From: an uncultured Rikenellaceae bacterium
GTDB taxonomy: Bacteria; Bacteroidota; Bacteroidia; Bacteroidales; UBA932
Direction of reading: 5' to 3'
DNA: 13,122 bases
Assembly: GCA_937906485.1 (NCBI GenBank)
Contig: CALCYB010000154.1
Span: 1 to 13,122 of the forward strand
Under the pieces are notes generated by a model. The model was not told the origin of the DNA. It searched no databases and was given only the letters and a program-made list of their open reading frames with translations. Below, in pieces: positions 1 through 6,625 of this stretch (position 1 is its first letter; each line of letters starts with the position of its first letter). Position numbers and translations under genes: made by a program.

Positions 1-41
1 GACAAACATTAGAAGCAACAGCAACAATAATACTAAAATAA

Positions 42-55
42 ACAAATTAGTTTGT
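42..55 (-). terminator. Weak AT-rich hairpin downstream of the first exported-protein gene
   Basis: A 5-bp inverted repeat (ACAAA / TTTGT, 4-nt loop) lies just after the stop codon at 69-71 and, read on the minus strand, is followed by a T-rich stretch. The stem has one G-C pair only, so it could be chance in AT-rich DNA. Apart from this, I see nothing in positions 1-68. Confidence 0.15.
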
Positions 56-68
56 GCAAATTTATCCC

Positions 69-896
69 CTAAAACGAGTACCCTACTCGCAGTCCAATGT
101 TCATAAGCATCCGATAGGTTGCTTCTGCAGAGGAGACTATCCACCAGTCACCTTTGCTCCGATCGTTGGATTTATGACGAATCCGAACACCGAAATTAAA
201 TCCGCCAAATAGGTCAAATGGCTTATATGCGCTATTTTTTGTATAATATGCTCCTCCTATATCAAACCCAAAGCAGGGTGCAACACGCTTGTTTGAAAGC
301 GTCACTCTCGCATCTACAAAGACCGGTGCCATATAACCATCCACAAAACGTTGCCCGACACCAGCTCCCAGGAACAGATAAGGATTGAAATGATATCCGG
401 CAACAACATCAACACCAACAATGGGGGCTATACTTCCGGTCAGATCCACACGCATCCCGAAACCCTTGGATTTTCCCAGATACTGGTAACCTTCTTTTTG
501 ATCCACCTGATTATGCCCCACTATCCACAGAGGAACCCCCACTAATGACAGTAGTGCCCCAGCCACAGGTGTCAACGCACACATATTCATAGCCGTCCGA
601 CGCCCCAAAACATAAGAATCACCAAAAGTTTGAGATAGAGTATTAAGGTATCCGCATTCCCCGACAAGAAACATCCCGATACCCAAAGATGTCAATGCTT
701 TCCCTGCATCCAACATTTCATTGCTTGCATACGGGAGGCTCTGCTGCGATGTCGTCATCGCCGGGAGTTCGAGTGGAGGAGCTGCATAAGTAGGATCCGA
801 TACAGGGTAGGTAGTCCGAAATTGAGCCCATCCTTGGGTGACAGAACCAACAACCAACAAGAGGCTTACGATAAACATTCTGAGTAAAGCTTTCAT
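69..896 (-). CDS. Exported outer-membrane-type protein, tandem paralogue A
   Basis: I do not recognise a named family with a known function. The 275-residue product starts with a clear signal peptide (residues 1-24: two positive residues, a hydrophobic core, cleavage probable near GWA-Q). A short Pro/Ser/Thr-rich linker follows, then the NEMLDAGKAL segment (59-68), two hydrophobic stretches (about 69-80 and 108-127), and from about residue 148 a run of alternating, Gly- and aromatic-rich segments (GVDVVAGYHFNPYLFLGAGV, 161-180) ending in RVGYSF. The terminal Phe and strand-like C-terminal half suggest a small outer-membrane beta-barrel; this is inference. The downstream half of a tandem pair: the N-terminal 69 residues and the barrel-like half closely match the gene at 950-1807, while the middle differs. 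The gap between the two is 53 nt and I see no promoter in it, so co-transcription is likely. Confidence 0.75.
   Translation of the reverse strand: MKALLRMFIVSLLLVVGSVTQGWAQFRTTYPVSDPTYAAPPLELPAMTTSQQSLPYASNEMLDAGKALTSLGIGMFLVGECGYLNTLSQTFGDSYVLGRRTAMNMCALTPVAGALLSLVGVPLWIVGHNQVDQKEGYQYLGKSKGFGMRVDLTGSIAPIVGVDVVAGYHFNPYLFLGAGVGQRFVDGYMAPVFVDARVTLSNKRVAPCFGFDIGGAYYTKNSAYKPFDLFGGFNFGVRIRHKSNDRSKGDWWIVSSAEATYRMLMNIGLRVGYSF
691..896. repeat. Direct repeat copy 1: shared 5' end of the tandem paralogues
   Basis: This 206-bp block, the first 206 bases of paralogue A, aligns without gaps to 1602-1807. The inner 47 bp (691-737) are identical to 1602-1648. Similarity ends abruptly at the inner edge. 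Confidence 0.85.
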
Positions 897-949
897 AGGA
901 GAATGATAGATGTACTTATATACTTTCGATCAAGAAACATTGCAAATAA

Positions 950-1807
950 TTAGAAAAGATTGATAGAATAACCTACTCTAAGACCTGAATTACACCATGC
1001 CTGTTCCTGAGTTTCAAATCCGGCGGATATCCACCAATCCCCTTTGTGATTGCCCTGGGCTTTATGGCGAATACGTACACCAAAGTTTGCTGCAAAATAC
1101 ATCTCACGTCTTTCTCCTTCCGGATTATTATAATAGGCTCCCCCAAAATTTAAATCGACAAAGGGAGCAACGCGTTTATTGGAGAAGCTAAAGCGAGCAT
1201 CTGCATAAACGGGAAAACTATACCCCTTCACAAAACGTTGGCCAATTCCCGCTCCCAAAAATAGGTAAGGGTTAAAATTATACCCGCCAACAATATCCAC
1301 CCCGACAAGTGGAGCCCTCGCAATGGTTACGTCTGTCCTTACTTCAAAGCCTCTTGAATCATCGGAGTATCGATACTCTTCATATGAGCCCTGAAGAGAT
1401 TTTGCTGCTATCCATATAGGAACACCTGACAAAAGCATTACCCCTCCGGCTATTATTCCTGCATCAATCCTATATGAACGATAAACTATATCCTCGACTA
1501 GATCTTCTGCAGTGGAACCTAAAAATATTGAGAAAAAGTTAAAATAACCCTCTATGACTCCCACAATTACTGAATTCAAAAATATGCCTGCTCCTGTATA
1601 AGTCAATGCTTTCCCTGCATCCAACATTTCATTGCTTGCATACGGGAGTGTCTGCTGTGAGGGTGTCATGGTCGGGAAGCTCATTGATGAAGCCGCATAA
1701 GTCGGATCCGATACGGGGTAGGTAGTCCGAAACTGAGCCCATCCTTGGGAGACAGATCCAACAACCAAGAAGAGGCTTACGATAAACGTTCTGAGTAAAA
1801 CTTTCAT
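950..1807 (-). CDS. Exported outer-membrane-type protein, tandem paralogue B
   Basis: The 285-residue product is the paralogue of the gene at 69-896, and its function is likewise unknown. The start at 1807 is chosen because the protein then begins MKVLLRTFIVSLFLVVGSV, aligning without gaps to paralogue A and giving a proper signal peptide (residues 1-24). A minus-strand CCTCCTCT tract lies upstream. The reading frame stays open upstream to 2002, with another in-frame ATG at 1918, but the added residues do not match paralogue A. After the shared N-terminus the middle (about 70-150) is unlike A and has three hydrophobic segments. The C-terminal half again looks like a beta-barrel (NPYLFLGAGIGQRF is almost identical in both) and ends GYSINLF. 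Rapid divergence of the middle with conserved flanks suggests duplication followed by change or exchange of one segment. Confidence 0.75.
   Translation of the reverse strand: MKVLLRTFIVSLFLVVGSVSQGWAQFRTTYPVSDPTYAASSMSFPTMTPSQQTLPYASNEMLDAGKALTYTGAGIFLNSVIVGVIEGYFNFFSIFLGSTAEDLVEDIVYRSYRIDAGIIAGGVMLLSGVPIWIAAKSLQGSYEEYRYSDDSRGFEVRTDVTIARAPLVGVDIVGGYNFNPYLFLGAGIGQRFVKGYSFPVYADARFSFSNKRVAPFVDLNFGGAYYNNPEGERREMYFAANFGVRIRHKAQGNHKGDWWISAGFETQEQAWCNSGLRVGYSINLF
1602..1807. repeat. Direct repeat copy 2: shared 5' end of the tandem paralogues
   Basis: The counterpart of 691-896, with the same length and orientation, covers the first 206 bases of paralogue B. Its inner 47 bp (1602-1648) are identical to copy 1; the remainder has scattered substitutions. 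Confidence 0.85.
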
Positions 1808-1938
1808 TGGTAATAATTTTATAGAGGAGGATTGAGGGGTATTACGATAGGATCGGTCACTTGTATAACAATAGAGAGCAGATAAGATTAGAATTTTCAA
1901 GGATAATGTTTTTCTCATGGCTTTATTAATTTTGATTT

Positions 1939-1946
1939 CAAAACTA
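1939..1946 (-). promoter_or_regulatory. Possible -7 element upstream of paralogue B
   Basis: Read on the minus strand the site is TAGTTTTG, a full match to the Bacteroidota -7 consensus TAnnTTTG. No TTTG lies at the expected 19-21 nt spacing; a TTTG (1962-1959) sits only 12 nt away, so the promoter is tentative. If used, the transcript would begin about 1930 and include the in-frame ATG at 1918 as well as the preferred ATG at 1807. Confidence 0.3.
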
Positions 1947-1969
1947 ATAAAGATCTTGCAAAATGACAC

Positions 1970-2084
1970 CTGACCCGGGCAAAAAAAAATCTGACCCGAC
2001 AATTTTACAACCTCCTGTATAACTGCTGGTTACAAATTTTATTATCAGAAATTTCTGACCCGGCTTAAAAACAATCTGACCTAA
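1970..2084. repeat. Array of four CTGACC repeats with 21-bp spacing (possible IS-end relic)
   Basis: Direct copies of CTGACC(CGG) start at 1970, 1991, 2055 and 2076, so start-to-start distances are 21, 64 and 21 bp, all close to multiples of two helical turns. The first and third units extend alike for 21 bp (CTGACCCGG followed by an A-rich tract ending in AAT). Together with 1808-1969 this fills the 295-base gene-free stretch between paralogue B and the fused gene. Repeated transposase-binding sites near the ends are known for IS21-family elements, so a remnant of such an end is my best guess. No transposase gene or full element is present, and other protein-binding roles are possible. Confidence 0.55.
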
Positions 2085-2102
2085 TGATTTTGGTCTTATG
2101 AC

Positions 2103-4922
2103 TTAGAGGAAATTCAGCAGATTTTTCGCTGTTTCTACTTCAGAAGAACTAAGTTTTAACTTAATCTGCCTTTTTACTTTATAGACATATTGCGTAGTTG
2201 TTTTCATCAGAACCGCAATGCTACTTGAGTCCAAGCCAAGAAGAAATGAGCACAAATAATAAAACTCATATTCTTTGAGGATTTTCTGGTCGCGAAGGAG
2301 AGTGATTGCTCCAGAGGTTTCATTATCGACAATAGTCATCAATTCAGCAAACAGCTTTTGGTCTTCCTGCATTGCTAGCCAGGTTTGAAGAAGATGATTC
2401 CGTCCGCTTGTATCCCCAGATGTCAGATCAATGTACTTTTTAATTATTTTCTGGAATTCCAGCTGCTGCCGGAGAATATTCTTCAAACTGCCTTGCAAGC
2501 GATTCGCAATAATCTGCTTCTCTTTATTTTCGATCAGTAAATCATCAAGCGTCTCTTGAAGTATGAGATTCTTATTCTGCTGTTCTTGCTGGTATCTCTT
2601 GTAGAAGGAATAGCTCCATATAAGAATAATGAGCAACAAGACACAAAGCATTATCGTGAGAGCTGTAATCCTGTTTGCCCGCTGCTCAAAAATCTGGTGT
2701 TGACGTACTTTGTAGTTATATACTACATTAGGCAGCGATTCTGATAAAACTTGACGAACCTTCCGCGTCTGTTGCTCGTAATCATATTCCAAGCATTCCA
2801 GTGCGCTTGACGTGTTCCCTCTATGTTTTTCGATAAGATATAGCCAATAGTCAAAATTGTTGCCTCGTTGCTGATTTATATAACTCTTATATCGTAAAAT
2901 CTGCTTTTCCGCCAAATCATCTTCTGCCAATAGCACCAAAGCGTAGGCATAGACGCCTGTGCTCGCAGAGACGTAGGTCTCTGATAGTACGCCACATGAA
3001 TTTTCCAGGATAAATCTGGCCTTTTTTGCATCTGGCTCGGGTTGCAACAAGAGCATGCGAGCATAGTTCCTATCGACAATTAACTTCAGCCTCGAATCCA
3101 ATTCCGTCCACCTAAGACACTGATAAACAGAGTCTGCACGTTCCCAATCCAGAATCGACTGATAATAAATGGCTTCGTCTACTTGGCACCTGGCAATTCT
3201 TGCAGAGTCATTCGCTCGGGCATAGGCTTTCTTGGCCAGATCAATGTACTCTTTTTGCAAGTCATAATTATAGATTTTTCCATACAAGAAAGCTTGCGAG
3301 CTGTATATGATCCCCATCTGATAATAATCTTCCGACCCGTCCATCCACTCTTGTGCATCTGCATACGACAGCAGTGCCTGGTCATAGTCGTATGCATTCT
3401 GATGAATCCTGCCCTGATAAAAATACGCCTTCATCTTCTGGTCTGCTGTACCATGTTTGCTGTAATAGGCTACGGCAGGGGCTATGACCGAATCGGAAGT
3501 CAAGTCGATGTAGTTCTTGTCCAGGGCCATGGATTTGAGCAGGGCGTAGTGGGCACGGTCCCGTCGCGAGGTCAGCTCCTGCCGGTCCATCGAGTCCAGA
3601 ACCGCCAGGGCTCGCTCCGGATCCGAATGGATGTAACTTTCTACCTGAGCTAAGGCGCGGGCCGGAGAAGTGGGCCTGCAGCCGACCGGCAGCAGCAGAA
3701 GGGCCAACAGGAAAAGATGTCGGTTGTAGGCCGGGAGTGCTGATAATAGGGAAGAGATCAGGAAGATACCTGTAAATACCCAGAGAACGTCCTGGAAATG
3801 GACTTCAATCGGGTATGCCTGGACAATGAAGTTACCGGGCATCTGGATCCATCCGAATGTTTGCTGCAACCAACATAGAAGCAGTCCCAGTACCATGCCG
3901 ACGGCTGCACCAAGACCGGTGATCAGCATGCCTTCATAAAGAAATATTCTGCGTAGCAGCGACTCCCGGGTACCCATGGCCCGGAAAGTCTGGATGTCTG
4001 CTTTCTTTTCCAGAATCAGCATGGATAGTGATCCGAATACATTGCACGCGACAATGAGGAGGATAAAAAAGAAAATCAGAAAGATGGCGACTTTTTCATA
4101 AGTCATCATCTTGTAGATGGTCTCATTTTGCTGGTAGCGGTCCAGTAAGCGGAAATCTTCTCCCAGAATCTGGCTGTATGTTTTTTGGAAGTCTTCCACT
4201 GGGGTCTGTGGAGTCAGATGGACTTCAAGGTAGGAGACGGCATGTTCGGATCGCGCAGTCAGGTGACGGATCCGGTCAATGGGAGCGAAGAAATAGGTTT
4301 GGTCAAATTGTTGTTCCAATGCGACTTTCCCAACCACAAAGAAGGATTCGCTGCGCAAGGAGGCCGCAGGGTTCATTAGGGAGATGGCACGCTCCGGGTC
4401 GGGATAATACACCTCAAGCGGATCCAGGAAACGGATCATGATGCCCAGATCCCGGGCAATTCCCCGGCCGACTACCACTTGAGGAATCTCTCCGTGATGC
4501 AATTCAAAATCTCCTTCGACCAATTGGCCGGCAAGCGGAGTGATGGCTTCGTACAAGGAGTCCACCCCTTTGGCGACAGCAACACTTTGGCGTCCGTCGT
4601 AGGTGACAAATACATGTTCCTCCAGAATGGGACAGATGGCTTTGACACGGGGATCGGAGGCAAGTTGCTGCCATTTTGCTTCTGATTGGGGCTGGTACAG
4701 AAATGTCTTGCCTTGTTTGGCTTCAATTCTCAGGTCGGCATCCACCTGATGGTACATTTGTTCAACAACCCGGCCAAAACCATTGTAGACAGACAGCACA
4801 ATGATCAATGCAGCCGTACCGACAGCGATGCCGACTGCACTGATCATCGAGATGGTGTTGATGATATGGTGCGATTTGCGCGCGAACAGGTAGCGCCGGG
4901 CGATGAACAGCGGAAACCTCAC
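2103..4922 (-). CDS. Fusion: LolC/LolE-type ABC permease joined to TPR/HTH regulator
   Basis: One uninterrupted 939-residue frame contains two proteins normally separate. Residues 1-about 397 are an FtsX/MacB-fold permease of the LolC/LolE type, which with an ATPase moves lipoproteins or other envelope substrates. The opening MRFPLFIARRYLFARKSHH is typical; membrane segments lie near 23-46, 278-300, 325-350 and 377-396, with the large periplasmic domain between the first two. The family usually ends near 410 residues. Residues about 400-939 look like a Bacteroidales TPR regulator: a hydrophobic segment ending in Cys415 (former signal peptide or lipoprotein signal), helical TPR-like repeats (about 420-720), a membrane helix (752-773), a coiled coil (about 775-830) and a C-terminal helix-turn-helix-like region (about 885-925). 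The start is GTG at 4922-4920, overlapping the rbfA stop (GTGA). There is no ATG near residue 400 for separate translation of the regulator. This could be a true fusion, a decayed locus or an assembly join. Confidence 0.8.
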   Translation of the reverse strand: MRFPLFIARRYLFARKSHHIINTISMISAVGIAVGTAALIIVLSVYNGFGRVVEQMYHQVDADLRIEAKQGKTFLYQPQSEAKWQQLASDPRVKAICPILEEHVFVTYDGRQSVAVAKGVDSLYEAITPLAGQLVEGDFELHHGEIPQVVVGRGIARDLGIMIRFLDPLEVYYPDPERAISLMNPAASLRSESFFVVGKVALEQQFDQTYFFAPIDRIRHLTARSEHAVSYLEVHLTPQTPVEDFQKTYSQILGEDFRLLDRYQQNETIYKMMTYEKVAIFLIFFFILLIVACNVFGSLSMLILEKKADIQTFRAMGTRESLLRRIFLYEGMLITGLGAAVGMVLGLLLCWLQQTFGWIQMPGNFIVQAYPIEVHFQDVLWVFTGIFLISSLLSALPAYNRHLFLLALLLLPVGCRPTSPARALAQVESYIHSDPERALAVLDSMDRQELTSRRDRAHYALLKSMALDKNYIDLTSDSVIAPAVAYYSKHGTADQKMKAYFYQGRIHQNAYDYDQALLSYADAQEWMDGSEDYYQMGIIYSSQAFLYGKIYNYDLQKEYIDLAKKAYARANDSARIARCQVDEAIYYQSILDWERADSVYQCLRWTELDSRLKLIVDRNYARMLLLQPEPDAKKARFILENSCGVLSETYVSASTGVYAYALVLLAEDDLAEKQILRYKSYINQQRGNNFDYWLYLIEKHRGNTSSALECLEYDYEQQTRKVRQVLSESLPNVVYNYKVRQHQIFEQRANRITALTIMLCVLLLIILIWSYSFYKRYQQEQQNKNLILQETLDDLLIENKEKQIIANRLQGSLKNILRQQLEFQKIIKKYIDLTSGDTSGRNHLLQTWLAMQEDQKLFAELMTIVDNETSGAITLLRDQKILKEYEFYYLCSFLLGLDSSSIAVLMKTTTQYVYKVKRQIKLKLSSSEVETAKNLLNFL
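3678..3740 (-). other. Fusion junction between permease and regulator
   Basis: The permease ends its fourth membrane segment at about 3735 (residues SALPA) and within a few codons passes into NRHLFLLALLLLPVGC, which reads as an N-terminal export signal with Cys415 encoded at 3680-3678. Asn400 is encoded at 3725-3723. The codon before it is TAC, not ATG, so the regulator's own start codon is missing or was lost at the join. The exact breakpoint to the base cannot be fixed without an unfused relative. Confidence 0.65.
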
Positions 4923-5263
4923 TTTTTCAGCAATTCATCAATGTGTTCTACATAATCCAGTGATTCATCCAAGGCAAAAATCAATTCAGGAACGATGCGC
5001 AATTGTTTGGCTACCAGTCTTCCCAGTTCTCCTCGAATGGATTTGTTCTGTTCTTCCAGCAAGTGCAGGACTTCATGGCCCTTGCTGGAGGGGAAGATGC
5101 TGACGAAAACCTTGGCAACGGCAAGGTCCGGGCTGATGCGGACTTCACTGACGGTAATCATGGCTCCACCAAAAGCGGCCATTCCTTTGGCCCGAAGGAT
5201 TTCTGCAAGATCTCTTTGCAGTTGACGGGCTACCTTGAGTTGGCGGGTACTTTGTCCTTCCAT
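4919..5263 (-). CDS. rbfA: Ribosome-binding factor A
   Basis: RbfA binds the 30S ribosomal subunit and assists late 16S rRNA maturation and cold adaptation, acting in the cytoplasm. The 114-residue product has the family's usual length and single KH-like domain: N-terminal helix (RQLKVARQLQRDLAEIL, 7-23), the VRISPDL strand-loop (41-47) followed by AKVFVS, and the C-terminal VPEL-F-LDESLDYVEHI-LL pattern (91-112). The frame is open upstream to 5416, but the start at 5263 is preferred: it gives the usual N-terminus and overlaps the tyrS stop by one base (TAATG). The stop overlaps the GTG of the permease by four bases. The gene is therefore the middle member of a translationally coupled tyrS-rbfA-permease operon. 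Pairing of rbfA with this kind of permease is, as I recall, common in Bacteroidales. Confidence 0.93.
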   Translation of the reverse strand: MEGQSTRQLKVARQLQRDLAEILRAKGMAAFGGAMITVSEVRISPDLAVAKVFVSIFPSSKGHEVLHLLEEQNKSIRGELGRLVAKQLRIVPELIFALDESLDYVEHIDELLKK

Positions 5264-6555
5264 TACACAAACTTTAAAAGATAATAGTTCTTCTTGCCTT
5301 TCTGAACCAGGATGTACTGGTTCTGGATAAGGTCTTCTTCTTGGAGAAGTTTCTCCAGCGAATTGCATTTTTCTTTGTTGATGGACAGACCGCCGGCCTG
5401 AATCATTTTCCGACACTCTCCTTTGGAGGGGAAGACACCGCTGTGCACAGCCAGGACATCCAAAAGGTTGTCAGAGAGTTGGGCCTTGCTGATTTCAAAC
5501 TGCGGAACTCCTTCAAAAACAGAAAGGAAGGTCTGTTCGTCCAAAGCTTTCAGTGCTGCGGGATCGGCTTTTCCTCCAAAAAGGATCTGAGAGGCACTTT
5601 CGGCTTTTTCATACTCTTGCTGACCATGGACCATGATGGTCACTTCACGGGCCAGCAGTTTCTGCAGGTTTCTCAAGTGAGGGGCTGTCTGATGTTCAGC
5701 GATGGCTGCTTCGATTTCTTCCCGGGTAAGCATGGTGAAGATCTTGATGTAGCGTTCTGCATCCGCATCACTGACGTTGAGCCAGAATTGATAGAACGTG
5801 TAGGGAGAGGTATAGCGGGCGTCCAGCCAGATGTTTCCTTTTTCTGTTTTACCGAATTTTCCACCGTCGGCTTTGGTGATTAGGGGACAGGTCAGGGCAA
5901 AGGCTTCTCCTCCCAGTTTGCGGCGGATCAGTTCGGTGCCGGTGGTGATGTTGCCCCATTGGTCACTGCCTCCCATCTGGAGTTTGCAGCCGCAGTGTTC
6001 GTACAGGTACAGGAAGTCATAACCTTGGACCAGTTGGTAGGTAAATTCCGTAAAGGACATCCCTTCGCGGGCTTCTCCGGAGAGGCGTTTTTTTACGGAG
6101 TCCTTGCTCATCATGTAGTTGACGGTGATGTGTTTGCCGATGTCCCGGATGAATGCCAGGAAGGTGAAGTCCTTCATCCAGTCGTAATTGTTGACCAGTA
6201 CGGCAGCATTCGGCGCATCGCTGTCAAAATCCAGGAAACGGGACAATTGGGCTTTGATGGCAGCCTGGTTGTGGCGAAGGGTGGCTTCATCCAGCAGGTT
6301 CCGTTCGGCAGACTTCATGGAAGGGTCGCCGATCATTCCGGTGGCACCGCCGATCAGGGAGTAGGGTTTGTGTCCGCATTGTTGAAAATGCTTCAGGATC
6401 ATGATGCTGACCAAGTGGCCGATATGGAGAGAATCCGCAGTCGGGTCAATCCCTACGTATGCGGAGACCATTTCTTTCTTCAATAATTCTTCTGTTCCAG
6501 GCATAATATCATGGATCATACCCCGCCATTGCAATTCTTCTACAAAGTTTTTCAT
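5263..6555 (-). CDS. tyrS: Tyrosyl-tRNA synthetase
   Basis: This cytoplasmic class I enzyme charges tRNA-Tyr with tyrosine using ATP. The 430-residue length is normal. Visible signatures are Y-GIDPTADSLHIGH (33-47, with HIGH at 44-47), the tyrosine-binding region with YQLVQGYDFLYLY (173-185) and GGSDQWGN (195-202), and the KMSKS-type loop in its bacterial TyrRS form KFGKT (233-237). The C-terminal S4-like RNA-binding domain (about 362-428) contains FPSKGECRKMIQAGGLSIN. The ATG at 6555 gives the expected N-terminus MKNFVEELQWRG. It is the first gene of the minus-strand operon and shares one base with rbfA. A TATTTTTG -7-like site (6590-6583) lies 27 nt upstream of the start. Nothing in the sequence suggests a T-box or other leader, since the 5' leader would be very short. 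Confidence 0.96.
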   Translation of the reverse strand: MKNFVEELQWRGMIHDIMPGTEELLKKEMVSAYVGIDPTADSLHIGHLVSIMILKHFQQCGHKPYSLIGGATGMIGDPSMKSAERNLLDEATLRHNQAAIKAQLSRFLDFDSDAPNAAVLVNNYDWMKDFTFLAFIRDIGKHITVNYMMSKDSVKKRLSGEAREGMSFTEFTYQLVQGYDFLYLYEHCGCKLQMGGSDQWGNITTGTELIRRKLGGEAFALTCPLITKADGGKFGKTEKGNIWLDARYTSPYTFYQFWLNVSDADAERYIKIFTMLTREEIEAAIAEHQTAPHLRNLQKLLAREVTIMVHGQQEYEKAESASQILFGGKADPAALKALDEQTFLSVFEGVPQFEISKAQLSDNLLDVLAVHSGVFPSKGECRKMIQAGGLSINKEKCNSLEKLLQEEDLIQNQYILVQKGKKNYYLLKFV

Positions 6556-6578
6556 CGGTATTTGTCTATTTTAATCAA

Positions 6579-6611
6579 TTTGCAAAAATAGGTATAATTT
6601 TGTTACTTTTG
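6579..6611 (+). promoter_or_regulatory. Bacteroidota-type promoter for the S37 peptidase gene
   Basis: A TTTG at 6579-6582 and TACTTTTG at 6604-6611 are separated by 21 nt, a full match to the TTTG-N19-21-TAnnTTTG pattern of the primary sigma factor in this phylum. Transcription would begin near 6618, giving a leader of 8 to about 24 nt depending on which of three ATGs is used. Confidence 0.7.
6583..6590 (-). promoter_or_regulatory. Probable -7 element of tyrS operon promoter
   Basis: Read on the minus strand the site is TATTTTTG, matching TAnnTTTG. No good TTTG exists 19-21 nt upstream, so the -33 element is weak or absent. It directly abuts the -33 element of the divergent plus-strand promoter. 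Confidence 0.45.
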
Positions 6612-6625
6612 TTTGTCTGATTAAA

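Noticed and set aside
1970..2084. CRISPR array
   Set aside because: The repeats are too short, too few and unevenly spaced, and there are no cas genes in the window.
5264..5416. N-terminal extension of RbfA to 5416
   Set aside because: The extra 51 residues overlap the tyrS 3' end, are unlike any RbfA N-terminus and would break the TAATG junction.
5341..6486. Two long plus-strand open frames of 180 and 175 codons
   Set aside because: Both lie wholly antisense to tyrS and show no family resemblance.
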